Shown: positions 10,877 through 20,307 of the stretch, piece by piece | Numbering within the stretch: the stretch's first letter is position 1 | How the letters are laid out: the number at the start of each line of letters is the position of its first letter | NCBI GenBank assembly: GCA_029237695.1 | Contig: CM055279.1 | Coordinates: forward strand, 58,849,530 to 58,913,529 | DNA: 64,000 nt | Origin: Conchocele bisecta | Lineage: Eukaryota > Mollusca > Bivalvia > Lucinida > Thyasiridae | Reading direction: 5' to 3' | Program-made: the position numbers and the translations under genes | Notes under the pieces: generated by a model | What the model was told of the DNA's origin: nothing | The model's database searches: none | What the model saw: only the letters and a program-made list of their open reading frames with translations

Positions 10877-13800
10877 ATGCCTACCATAAAGCAAATGAGA
10901 GAGCAAGCTAAGAGTTGGGGAATTTCCCTAAGAGGTTTGAGACTCAAGAAAGATATAGCAGATAGGATAAGTGACGCGCGAGCCGTCGTCTACGAGGAGA
11001 GGCTGCGGCGTGCGGTTTCGACCGGACGACTGCCCGCCGACCCCGAAAAACGCTCCGAGAAATTGGAGAACGAGACGACGGCCAGTCTGCGCGCCACCGC
11101 TTACGCGCAGCGTGTAAAAGAAGATCACAGCGCACGTAGAAAACCCCTATACAAGGCGTACTACAATAAGATTTATCAAGGGTTGGTGGGGAGACCTCCC
11201 AAGAAGAGGAGAGATATCGCCAGAGCTTTGGTGGAGGAGGGTCCCAGGATTCTCGCCGAAGAAGCCGAAGTTAGGGAAACTGTTGATAGGGGTAGGGGGA
11301 AGATAGTATGGACTTTCGAGAGGGGGGTAGACGGGGAGATCGCTAATCGCATAATGAATAAAATTCGCCCAGAGATGACCACGGCATGTTACCTGAGGTA
11401 TTCGTGCTCGTATCGTATTAGGAACATAGATACCGACGCTACTATGATCTATCACAAACAATCAAAGGGCAGTCCGTGGATAAACGAGATCGCCAAAGCC
11501 GAGAGTTGGATATCCGATAGAGAGAAAGGTCGAATGGACATCGACAAAGTCGATAGACCAAACACAAAATGGACCTTCGTTCGTTGGATATCTGTCGAGG
11601 TGAAGATGATCATCGACGCGCAACAACTTCTCATGGGAGCGGGAAAACTCCCAGACTGGTTAAGACAGAAAAAGGGAATGTATTCCGTCGACACGTACGA
11701 CGACTACTTATGTCTGTTTAGGTGCATAGCCATCCAACGTAGAGGGAGACCCGACGGGTGTTGTAGGAAGGCACGAGCTCTGGCTCGCGAATACCTTGGG
11801 CACGATAACGGACCGGGTAGTAAGGGAATCCCCCTGTATGATATTAAGAAGGTAGAAGAGCGCTTCAAGATGGGCATTCGCGTTTACGAGCCCACCGCCG
11901 ACGGAGTGTGGTACCTCATGAAGGTTCCGGCAAATTACGACGTGGTTGGGGGGAAGACAATGACGATAGGAATGTTTGGAGGTCACTCGTTCCTCATAAC
12001 GAATCTCCGCAAGATGACGAACGAGTACGGGTGCACCGGATGTCAACAACGGTTCACAAAGTCGTGTAACATGCACAGGCACGCGACCACCTGCATGGGT
12101 GGGAAGACCGTGGTGAAATGTCCAGGTAAGAGGGTAGAGAGACCGCAGTCGGTCTACGAGAAGGCGTTCTATCCTAAGGGGTCAGCGAGTGTGAGGTCGA
12201 TTCAATGGTTGAGCAGAGAAGAGGAGAGGGTGGGAAAGCACATACATCACGCCAACTGCGGTCACGGTGGTGAGAGGTGGGTGGCCGGTGATCCGGTCGA
12301 CGGTTACTGTCACGAGACCGAGACCGTGTTTCAGTTTCACGGATGCTACTGGCACGGGTGTCCGAGGCATTGCATGAGAGGTAATGCGAGATCGCTGTAC
12401 AAGAGGACGAAAATTCAAGACGCCAAGATAAGGAAGGCGGGTTACGAGCTGGTGGTGATGTGGGAGTGCGAGTGGTTGAATGATAATTTTGATAAAATTA
12501 ATACCTACTATCCACAATTGCCACGCGAGGAGGAGACGACTCTGTACCCCCACCAGCTATACGACTTCGAGGCGTATCTCGACAAGTCAAAAAGCACGCG
12601 ACCCACCAAAGACCTGACCTTCGAGGTCGAGCACGTTCCTATATCGGTGTCGTTGGGGGATACGATACATGAAGGGATCACACACCTATGCGAACGAGAT
12701 CCCGACACGCTAGTCGAGAAGTTCGTGACCGAGCTGCAGATGAGAGGCAAGGCAATCAGGGAGGGGGTTAGAAAGAAGTATCTGCCGGCCGACATAAATA
12801 TGTTATCGAAGTCTCAGCAAGCAAAGATTATCTCATGGATTGACCAAGTCCCGGTGGTGGGGTTCAACTGTAGCAGGTACGACCTGAACCTCATCAAGCA
12901 GTACTTTGTAGAGAAGTTGGCGGCCACCGTGAATAAGGTGATGGTCGGAAAGAGAGCCAGCACGACGATGTTTCTGTTTACCCCGGAGTTTAAATTTCTC
13001 GACATCATCCAGTATGTGGGACCCGGTACCACGTACGACCGGTGGGTTAAGGCGTACGACTGTAAAACGGTAAAGTCTCACTTTCCGTACGAGTGGTTCG
13101 ATAGCGCGGACAAGCTCGACCATCCGGGGCTGCCAGACTATCCCGAGTGGTACTCGAAGTTGAAGGGTGAGTTCCTACTGTCGTTGTCCGAGTGGAAAGA
13201 GTATAAAGAAGGTATTCCGAGAAAAGGGGATGAAGACGTTCAAGGAATGGTTGCAACACTACAACGACTTGGATGTAGGACCGTTCCTGGAGGCTCTGAA
13301 TAAAATGACGGAGTTCTACAGGGGAAGAGGTGTGGACATACTCAAGGATGCCGTGTCTCTACCCGGTGTTTCCCTTCAGTACCTACTCCGCGGGTCGATC
13401 GATGGGAAGGCGGACACGCCCGAGCTGTGGTCACCGAAGTCTGAAACTTACGAGATGATGAAGCAGGGATTGGTCGGTGGTCCGTCCATAGTATTCTCCA
13501 GATACGCCGAGGCTGGAAGGTCGACGATCAGGGGTCAGGTGGGGAGTCGGGAGGAGAAGATGTGCAAGGCGGTGCTGGGGTACGATGCCAATGCTCTATA
13601 TCTATCTACTCTGTCGAAGGACATGCCGTGTGGTGAGGAGCAGATATGGACGTGTGACGACCCGGAAAGGCAGTCGTATATAGACCGTTTCGTGAGGAAG
13701 GTCAGGAGTGAAAAGTGGTTCGGATTTGCGGAGTTGGATATAGAGGTCCCTGAAACGTTGAGAGACAAGTTCTCTGAAATGTCACCGCTGTTCGTTAATC

Positions 13801-14828
13801 GAGAAGTCGATGAGAACGAGGTTCCGCAGCACATGAAGGACTACCTGGCCGGGACCGGGAGGAAAAGAGTCGAAGGACAGAGAAAGCTCGTGGGGGCAAT
13901 GTCCGCCAAGAAGATGATCATATACTCCCCGCATGCTAAAGTGGTATCTGGAGCACGGTCTGATCGTCAAGGCGGTGCATAGGGTGATAGACTACACGCG
14001 GCCCAAACCGTTTCAATGGTTCGTTAAAGAGGTCACCGCTGCTAGACGGACGGGAGACGTCGACAAGAGCAAGGCGGTGTTGGCGGAGATATTCAAACTG
14101 GTTGGCAACGCGTGTTGTGGCAAGCTGATGGAGGCACAAGAGAGACACCTGAACACCACATATACGAAGGATGAGAAGACTGTCGATCGGGCACTGAGGT
14201 CGGCGTGGTTCGAAGACCTGGAGGAGACTGGGGAGGCTTACGAGATATTGAGCAGGAAGACTCGAGTGGTGATCAACAGACCGTTTCAGTGTGGCATAGC
14301 GGTCTACCAGTTGGCCAAGCTCCGGATGCTGGAGTTCTACTACGATTTCTTGGACAAGTACGTGGATCGCGGAGATTTCGAACTGATACAGCTGGACACT
14401 GACAGCATGTACTTCGCGCTGTCGGAGAAGACGCTGGCGGCGGTGGTGAGAAAGAATATGAAGAGAAAGTTTAATAAGGAGAAGACCGAGTGGTTGGCGT
14501 GGGACGTGTGGAGCAACAGAACTCCGGGACTGTTCAAGCTGGAATTCGAAGGGGATAGAGCCATCGCTCTGTGTAGCAAGTGTTACTACGTGAGCGGTGA
14601 TGGAAAATCTAAGCACTCGGCCAAGGGGATGTCGAAGAGATCTAACGATCTGACTTGGGGAAGGTATAAGAGTGCTCTCGAAGGGGGTAGGATATGGCGG
14701 AGAACAGGGGATTCCGAATGATTAACGGGGTGATGAAGACGTACTGTCAACAAAAATTAGGACTCTCGGCGTACTACGACAAGAGGAGAGTGATGGAAGA
14801 CGGGTTACACACCGAGCCTATAGGATAG
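10877..14828 (+). pseudogene. polB: Protein-primed DNA polymerase B, frameshifted
   Basis: This gene makes the replicative DNA polymerase of the element, predicted to use a protein primer. Landmarks along about 1,315 codons are: a CLFRCIA segment (near codon 283); a C2HC zinc-finger-like CTGCQQRF...C (codons 385-405); FHGCYWHGCP (near 487), a motif typical of Polinton polymerases; exonuclease I YDFEAYLD (near 562); exonuclease II GFNCSRYDLN (near 660); FKFLDIIQY (near 705); palm motif A YDANALYLS (13582); KLVGNACCGK (14096); and motif C LDTDS (14394). The frame breaks at least three times: near 13225 in an AAAAGGGG run, near 13932, and near 14690. I start it at 10877, not at the upstream ATG at 10841, because the latter lies inside a subterminal repeat. 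Residues in the readable parts are not obviously damaged, so the breaks may be recent or consensus errors. Confidence 0.92.
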
Positions 14829-14854
14829 ATAAAAAAAAGAACTCTGAGAGAATA

Positions 14855-15894
14855 CTAAAAAAGACTCTGACGATCCGGGGGTAGCTGAGTGTCAGAAGGC
14901 ACCGCGAGAAGTTCTTCGCGAACAAACCCTCGAGATGGCCCATCATCCAAATAGTAGAGCACGGGCTCATCGGGCTTGGTAATAGATCGATCTAGATGAT
15001 ATACATTGAGAGACCACACGGGATCAGTCGCGCGGCGGCTGCCACCTTCGAGCTCTCCCGGTTGATAGAGGTACCGGACGTCAATATCTGATGGAAGCCG
15101 TTGCTCCTCTAAACCAACGGGTCGCCCGCGCGAGACGGCAGAGGGCTCGCTCGTCACCCTTTTAAGCTTGATAGCATCTACGGGCTTCTTACCTATCAAT
15201 CTGGTCACCTCTCCGTTCAGTGCGGAGACCACGGCGGGCAGTCTGGCCACCCACTCGGTCGATCGCGAATGAGGGTCTACAAGTTCTTTAGCGTATTGAT
15301 GTCCGAACAGTCTCTCAGCCAGAGTTCGATTGAAGCGTTCCACGATCCCCTGGTCCCGGTGGATGTTGACGCGGCCGCGTCTGACAGAAACTTCGTGCTT
15401 AGACAATAGATGAGAGACCGCGCCCATGAACTCGCGGCCGGGATCGACCTGGAGAAGATTCGGCCATTTGAGAGGACTCCTTTTATATATTCGGGAGAGA
15501 GCCTCGGCCACCTCCTTAGACTCTTTAGTGGCCAACGGCTCAGCCCCCTTATAACGACTCGCTACGTCAACGACTGTCAGCGCGTACTTGTACGTCTTAC
15601 GACCGACGCGATCGTGAGGGAGAAACAGGAGATCCGCTTGGTGAACTTGGTTCGGTACCGGCACGTCGAATTTCGGGCGCGGAATATTGTGAGGCGCGGG
15701 TAAATAGATCTGCCAGATGGCCTGCTTCTTGAGCCATTCTTGAGCCATTCCTTGACAGCGTTTTCTGAAACCTTGGTCGCCGCCGCGAGGTTCTTGATGG
15801 CAGCGAGTCCCTTCCAGTAGCCGCGGGGGCTATAGTTCGCTAGCTTGCGCGTTAGGCGAACCGATAGTTTGGTATTAAGTTTGCGCGTGTTCAT
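14855..15894 (-). pseudogene. int: Retroviral-type DDE integrase, frameshifted
   Basis: The integrase inserts the linear element into host DNA. The upstream part (from the ATG at 15894, about 50 codons) is a basic helical N-terminus. The main frame, readable from about 15735 to 14855, carries the catalytic triad: D in HQADLLFL, D in QVDPGREF, and E in QGIVERFN, with 62 and 34 residues between them, close to the retroviral D,D35E spacing. The C-terminus (WSLNVYHLD...GFVREELL) looks like the SH3-like DNA-binding tail. An 11-base tandem duplication (TTGAGCCATTC twice, 15729-15750) shifts the frame just upstream of the catalytic core. The gene converges on the polymerase, with 26 bp between the stops. 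Confidence 0.9.
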
Positions 15895-16225
15895 CGTATG
15901 CGATGTATTCTAATATATCTGACAATCTCCAACATGCCCTCGCCAGATCGTCCGGTAATTGCGTCGATAATAATAAACCTTTATTGGAAGTACAATCGCG
16001 ATTGGGGGTTAAGTTCTGAAGGAAATTGGGAAAATATAATCCCCCAGGATTGGTGGAGGAATCTAACATCCGCTTTGCGAAAAGGGTGGCCACTTTTTCG
16101 TCCTTCCGCCACGTCTCGAGAGAATCTCGGGCTAGACGAATCATACCCTTTGCACCAACCATGCGGTGTTTAAGGGCAGTGTAGCCTACATCAATCATAG
16201 CAAAATAAAGTTCGTCAACTGACAT
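15875..16225 (-). CDS. Hypothetical 116-residue protein
   Basis: I do not recognise this protein. It starts MSVDELYFAM, is mostly helical and basic in its first half, and ends with an acidic HAQT tail. Its end overlaps the start of the integrase by 20 bp, and it begins the downstream part of the minus-strand gene block. One copy of the dispersed palindrome CAATCGCGATTG (15993-16004) lies inside it and encodes TPNRDC. No membrane segment or catalytic motif is visible. Confidence 0.6.
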   Translation of the reverse strand: MSVDELYFAMIDVGYTALKHRMVGAKGMIRLARDSLETWRKDEKVATLFAKRMLDSSTNPGGLYFPNFLQNLTPNRDCTSNKGLLLSTQLPDDLARACWRLSDILEYIAYDEHAQT

Positions 16226-16269
16226 CGTTCTATATATATATATTTAGTTATTTATTTAAAATAATTAAT

Positions 16270-16681
16270 TTAAAATCTCGATTGAATATCGTAGCCGACG
16301 AGCCCCACCACACCCATTCCCACGACGATGAACGTGATCTCGCGGTCTTTTTGGGGCTCTGACGGTACATAGAAATCTGAAAGTTGGGGACTTTTCTGCG
16401 GATATGCCAGCGCGTACTCGCGGTTGGCTTCTTCAACGTTCTGAAAAGTTTGTGCGGCGTGATTTTCGCGGCGAAGCTCTTCATTGACCCCAGTCAAGAT
16501 GGGCGGTTCGTTTTTTCGACCACGCTTCCTTTGCGCTATTGAGTTGTTCTACAGCTAAATCGTGACGCTTACGCTCCTCATCCACGTTCGAGTTTTGTAG
16601 TTTAGAGAATAGAAAGTTGCTGCCGCTGAACGCCAATGCGTTTACGAGCGCACCACCTATCATTATTGCGATTGAAGCCAT
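16270..16681 (-). pseudogene. Conserved small Polinton membrane protein, frameshifted
   Basis: Two abutting frames read as one gene. The N-terminal part (16681-16481) begins MASIAIMIGGALVNALAF, a short hydrophobic helix, followed by a charged coiled coil. The C-terminal part (to 16270) continues the coiled coil (NEELRRENHAAQTF) and ends in a second hydrophobic helix (IVVGMGVVGLVGY). The join falls at a run of four C on the plus strand (16488-16491), and the second part has no ATG of its own, which argues for one protein of about 137 residues. Proteins of this design accompany Polinton capsid genes. I infer a role in the virion or membrane, without direct evidence. Confidence 0.65.
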
Positions 16682-16915
16682 TTATTTCCATATATTAACT
16701 GGTAGAATTCCAGCTTTAACTAGATAATCTCGGGTCCAAACTGCGGCCGCTACATCTAAGGTCGCGAGCCCTACGTCTCTCACAGTAAAGTCCAATTTGG
16801 GAGCGGATCCTCCTAGGGCCATCTTTGATAGTCGAGCATACCCGATACTGAAACCCGATATCACCACGGCGTGATAAAGCGCATTCACTAACATTTTACC
16901 ATCTTGTTCAGCCAT
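16682..16915 (-). CDS. Small conserved Polinton membrane protein, 77 aa
   Basis: It starts MAEQDGKMLVNALYHAVV and has one or two moderately hydrophobic helices (VVISGFSIGYARL and VGLATLDVAAAVW). The stop lies one base before the preceding gene's ATG, so the two are probably co-transcribed. It resembles a short protein regularly found beside Polinton capsid genes. The function is unknown. Confidence 0.6.
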   Translation of the reverse strand: MAEQDGKMLVNALYHAVVISGFSIGYARLSKMALGGSAPKLDFTVRDVGLATLDVAAAVWTRDYLVKAGILPVNIWK

Positions 16916-16920
16916 TATAA

Positions 16921-17433
16921 TTATTGCATATAAAAGGGGTCGCGATCAATGTTTAAATGGGGCGCGTGCAATCGCGATTGGTGTTTCGTAACTTTCTTCT
17001 GAACACTGGCTGGTTGTTTTTTCGATAATAGGGGGTATTTCCACACGCACAAGGCACCAACAACTGCCAGACCACCACCAACAACCCAACTCCAATTCAC
17101 GAATTTGGGTTCAATCGGATTCGCCCAACCTCGATTGGGTGTTGAGTGTGCTTCCAATTCGTGAATTGGGGGTGTTGTTGTACTCAACTCTGTCTTCAGA
17201 TGTTTTGCTGTCTCCGTCCCCGATTGCAACGACTGTTTAGCCTCTCGAAGCTCGGCGAGTATTTTATCTTGTTTAACTTTTCGGGTGGCAGCCGCCGCCC
17301 GCCCAGCTGCCTGTCTTTTGGTATTTTTTATATGCGGTATGTCATCCAGTGGCGGAGTAACACTCGGGTTCGATTGGGTTGGAGCAATCGGGTTCAACTC
17401 CGTCACTCTCGCGGGTGTGTCTTGTGTCATCAT
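16921..17433 (-). CDS. Single-span membrane protein with C-terminal DPFYMQ
   Basis: The 170-residue protein has a polar, Thr/Pro-rich N-terminus, an alanine- and lysine-rich helix (about 37-80), a transmembrane segment (VVGGGLAVVGALCVW, near 120-135), and a basic tail ending NIDRDPFYMQ. The last seven residues, RDPFYMQ, are shared with the Polinton 2 protein at 40847-41572. It overlaps the upstream gene by 92 bp and ends 5 bp before the next one starts. Three copies of the dispersed palindrome lie inside it or at its end. The function is unknown. The membrane anchor and invariant tail suggest a virion or assembly role. Confidence 0.65.
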   Translation of the reverse strand: MMTQDTPARVTELNPIAPTQSNPSVTPPLDDIPHIKNTKRQAAGRAAAATRKVKQDKILAELREAKQSLQSGTETAKHLKTELSTTTPPIHELEAHSTPNRGWANPIEPKFVNWSWVVGGGLAVVGALCVWKYPLLSKKQPASVQKKVTKHQSRLHAPHLNIDRDPFYMQ

Positions 17434-17989
17434 TTTCAGGGCTTATAGTTCGTGGGCATATATGTCCAAATTGACAGTGTTTACCCGTGGTCAACGCGGT
17501 TGTCAGCGGAGCTAAGTACATTCCAAACTTGTGATAAATTGAGCAGCAGGCTGTTCTAAGAGTGTGACCTATAAAAGGGTCAGTCTCTAGATCGTCAATC
17601 AATCCCGCGTGTTTTGGTATAGGGAGAAGTATACTAACGGCGGTTGCGTACAAATGAATAACCGCCGATCCGAGAGTTTTTGTCATCTCCGCACCTAACC
17701 TAGATTCGTATCGCGCATACATTTTATCGATCTCCGCATCTGACATCTTATCCACCTGAAAAACTGAGAGACGCCTACCGAGATAATGCTCCGATTGTCC
17801 CCCAGCAACCAGCGCAGCTAGCCGCTCTCGTCGCGCCGCATTTTCATTTTCATTCGGAGTCGTTGCACTCAACCCAATACCAACCGCCGTTGGAGTTGAT
17901 TCCGATTGCTCTGTCGGATCATTATCTATGTTGGCAGTCGGAGTTGAGGTTTCTTCTATTAGCTGATCGAGAAGTTCGTCGCAGTTCAT
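17342..17989 (-). CDS. Conserved Polinton protein, 215 aa, unknown function
   Basis: It begins MNCDELLDQLIEE, followed by an acidic, Thr/Pro-rich linker (codons 15-50) and a compact conserved-looking core: RLAALVAGG, SDAEIDKMYARYESRL, then a hydrophobic helix (SAVIHLYATAVSILLPI) and GKHCQFGHICP with three cysteines. The C-terminus after about residue 180 is low in complexity and overlaps the next gene. I recognise the core as typical of Polinton minus-strand gene blocks but know no biochemical role. Confidence 0.65.
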   Translation of the reverse strand: MNCDELLDQLIEETSTPTANIDNDPTEQSESTPTAVGIGLSATTPNENENAARRERLAALVAGGQSEHYLGRRLSVFQVDKMSDAEIDKMYARYESRLGAEMTKTLGSAVIHLYATAVSILLPIPKHAGLIDDLETDPFIGHTLRTACCSIYHKFGMYLAPLTTALTTGKHCQFGHICPRTISPENDDTRHTRESDGVEPDCSNPIEPECYSATG

Positions 17990-18122
17990 TTTTTATTAAA
18001 ATTAATTTAACTATTCTAACAAGTCTCATCACTTTAACATATTGCCAAGCGCACCACCCGATACTTATGATCACCATTATGCTCGCAACAAAGCTCGCAG
18101 CGGAGCACCAAATTGTTAACAT
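17922..18122 (-). CDS. Possible small membrane protein, 66 aa
   Basis: The frame begins MLTIWCSAASFVASIMVI and has a strong hydrophobic segment (IMVIISIGWCAWQYV), followed by a basic stretch. It overlaps the start of the 215-residue gene in another frame. The hydrophobic-basic pattern is what a small viral membrane or basic peptide would look like, but overlap and short length make it doubtful. Confidence 0.3.
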   Translation of the reverse strand: MLTIWCSAASFVASIMVIISIGWCAWQYVKVMRLVRIVKLILIKNELRRTSRSANRRNLNSDCQHR

Positions 18123-18226
18123 TGTTAACCATTGTTCAGCATTTGTTCAACATTTGTTAAGCATTGTTCAGCAATTGCTAAGCATTGTTCAGCATTGTTC
18201 AGCATTTGTTCAGTAATTGCTAATTA
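18111..18226. repeat. Iteron-like short repeats
   Basis: About ten near-copies of ATTGTTCAGC, ATTTGTTCAAC or ATTGCTAAGC lie head to tail between the ATPase stop and the start of the 215-residue gene. It is one of the few sizeable non-coding gaps in the element. An origin, enhancer or terminator role are all possible. Confidence 0.6.
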
Positions 18227-18235
18227 ATTATAAAA

Positions 18236-18841
18236 TTAATTGATAACTTCGTAAGTAGTTGGTTGATCAGTCTTTAGCAAAAGCTTGGCGTGCTTAGTTT
18301 CCGAAAGCATCCGTCTAACCTCCAGGCGCTCCTCGCGCGTTGGGATAACGTCATTCTCTCGAAGACAGTCATCGAATGAGTCTCGGTCCTTGCAGTGAAA
18401 GAGGGCGACCCATTTCGTTTGCTCGCACAGATCCTTGACGGACGGCGTTGTACTTTTGAGTGGATATCCATACGCTTTGCCTAGCATGGCGGCCAGAAAA
18501 TGCGAGCTCGGAGAGCATGTCCTTCTTTTTGGTCATCGCCGCCTTGGCCGAGCAATCGTCAATCACGTATAGGGTGGGCTCACCCTGGAATTTTTGGTAT
18601 AAACCACGCAACCAATCGTGAAGCCTATCACCGGGGTCAATAACGTATACCTCAGGGTCGGTCCATATCCACGTTCGCCGCTGATAAGTATCGTTGTGCC
18701 GCACAGTGGGACACAGGATCACAATATGATGAAAGGCATCGCGGTAGGAGCCCTCGAGCAAGTCTAGGATGAAAACCGTTTTTCCACATCCTGTCTGCCC
18801 ACATATTATGGCAGAGTGGCATCTCCAATCGTGAATTGGTA
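18236..18841 (-). pseudogene. A32/FtsK-type packaging ATPase, frameshifted
   Basis: This is the predicted genome-packaging ATPase. Walker A GQTGCGKT lies near 18794-18817, Walker B is LYVIDDC (near 18555-18575), and SGRHARQSVWISTQKYNA resembles the sensor region of this family. The frame then breaks near 18440-18455, and the C-terminal part (LCEQTKWVALFHCKDRDSF) continues in another frame to 18236. Upstream of Walker A the open frame reaches a TAG at about 18844 without an ATG, so the start codon is missing, changed or non-canonical. The gene is downstream of the major capsid gene on the same strand. Confidence 0.85.
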
Positions 18842-18938
18842 TTGATTGCTAATTTTCTTAATTAATTCTTTAGAATTATCAAATTTATTAATTAATAAAT
18901 CGTTAGAATGATTGCTAATTTTCTTAAAATTAATTAAA
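18842..18938 (-). promoter_or_regulatory. AT-rich intergenic spacer with repeated motif
   Basis: The reverse strand contains TTAATTTTAAGAAAATTAGC (18915-18934) and TTAATTAAGAAAATTAGC (18848-18865). Similar words precede plus-strand genes at 20308, 23932 and downstream of 26440. This suggests a common promoter or processing signal. Confidence 0.45.
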
Positions 18939-20234
18939 TCAGTAGAGTGCTGAGACGTATCGGCCATCTTCGATGTTGAGTTGTGCGTCTGTAATTATAT
19001 ATAAGTACACGTTCAATGGCCCGGCTCCGTCCGCCTCTTTGGTTATCTGGATCGTCACACCCTCGCTAGCGTTCTCAACTTGGCGTCCGCTGCCGTGTAT
19101 TTGGTCGTCGTCGCTGGCTCGCGTGTCTAGCCATAACGCGTATTTGGTATTCAGGAACTCCGCGAGGGAGACGACCGAGAGATGCAGGTCTTTGGCAACC
19201 GCTGCAACCTCCGGAGAGAGCTTAGAGCCGGCAGCAAACTGCTTTCTTACTTCGTCCCACTGCTGGTGCGCGCGAAGACCCGCGCTGTAGAGTTGATTGG
19301 GAACTCCCTCGATCGTCACCTCTACCTTCGTGATTTTGGGGTTATAGAATTTGTCGGTTTTTCTAGCACCGAACGCGAACCGAGCATCCTCGAACAACAT
19401 CATTATACCTTTCATAGAGCGGGCGGGTACGTTGACGTTAATATTCCACAATGTGTCGCCTTTGTCTTTCGTCATCTTGCGATGGCGAAGAACTCGGTCG
19501 TAAAGTATGGCAACGCGCCCGGCGTACTGGTTTCTGATCAATCGCGCGAGTTCGGGCATCGTGACCATGTCGTACTCCAGCGAAACATTATCGATCGTAT
19601 ACGTCGATAACATGTCGCTGGTTATGAGAACTCGGCCGTAGTCGTTGAACGTTAGTTCGTATTCGAGGCGGTCAGCCAAAGCGCTCTGATAGTAGGGCAT
19701 GTGACTCTCCAGCAACTCAAAGTCGAGCAGGATGTAGAAGCGGTTGCCGTAAGCGCCCGCGACTGCATTGTCACTCGCGTTATTATCTACCTTGTTACCA
19801 GCCCCGATTCTAAGTTTGGTTACGTTCTTATTTTTGCTGGTGTCAATACCCTGATAGACAGCGTTTTCGCGCTCTTGCGCCGTCTTCCATAGGTCCTGAT
19901 AACAATGGTAGACGTCGCTGTCGTCGATCGACATCACCTCATTACCAGAAATCTTTATCATGGTCTTCTTGACGATGGCGCGACCAAGGTTCTGAACGAC
20001 GGTTCGGTCCTCGTCCGTCGACGTCAGCGAAATAGTGAAAGCGAGGCGAACAGTACCCGGCACAATGACGTCGTTAGCTCCGAGGTTGGGGAAGCGGACG
20101 AAGAGCTGCTGGTTCTGGTCGATCGTCGATGGGTTGTTCGTAATAACGACACTCTGTCTCACGCCTTTTGCCCCGAGGGGCTCACGCAGTCTGCGGTATG
20201 GATTGAGTTTGAGACCGTATTGACTCGAAGACAT
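18939..20234 (-). CDS. Major capsid protein (double jelly-roll type)
   Basis: A 431-residue protein without breaks. It starts MSSSQYGLKLNPYRRLREPL and is rich in beta-strand patterns. LEYELTFNDYGRVLI and the strand TIDNVSLEYDMVTM lie near residues 195-235. DTLWNINVNVPARSMKGIM lies near 265-285, FYNPKITKVEVTIEGVPNQL near 300-320, and the terminal strand is NVYLYIITDAQLNIEDGR. Order and pattern fit the hexon-like double jelly-roll capsid proteins of Polintons. Divergent from the plus-strand gene at 20308 with a 73-bp shared promoter region. It is one of the few long genes with an intact frame. Confidence 0.82.
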   Translation of the reverse strand: MSSSQYGLKLNPYRRLREPLGAKGVRQSVVITNNPSTIDQNQQLFVRFPNLGANDVIVPGTVRLAFTISLTSTDEDRTVVQNLGRAIVKKTMIKISGNEVMSIDDSDVYHCYQDLWKTAQERENAVYQGIDTSKNKNVTKLRIGAGNKVDNNASDNAVAGAYGNRFYILLDFELLESHMPYYQSALADRLEYELTFNDYGRVLITSDMLSTYTIDNVSLEYDMVTMPELARLIRNQYAGRVAILYDRVLRHRKMTKDKGDTLWNINVNVPARSMKGIMMLFEDARFAFGARKTDKFYNPKITKVEVTIEGVPNQLYSAGLRAHQQWDEVRKQFAAGSKLSPEVAAVAKDLHLSVVSLAEFLNTKYALWLDTRASDDDQIHGSGRQVENASEGVTIQITKEADGAGPLNVYLYIITDAQLNIEDGRYVSALY

Positions 20235-20307
20235 AATTTAGTGAAACTATATTAAACCCTTATGGTTTTGTCTTTAATACATAATTAATTTTAAGAAAGT
20301 TATAAAG
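20235..20307. promoter_or_regulatory. Divergent promoter region
   Basis: These 73 AT-rich bases separate the capsid gene (-) from the next gene (+). They contain TAATTTTAAGAAAGTTATAAAG directly before the ATG at 20308, a version of the motif seen before other genes of the element. Confidence 0.5.

Noticed and set aside
13936..14616. 226-codon frame on the minus strand opposite the polymerase
   Set aside because: It is antisense to conserved polymerase motifs and has no recognisable features. High GC in the polymerase produces such shadows.
16248..16484. Alternative 78-codon frame starting MKSFAAKITPHK
   Set aside because: It overlaps the better frame that ends in a membrane helix and continues the upstream coiled coil, and it reads as an out-of-frame shadow.
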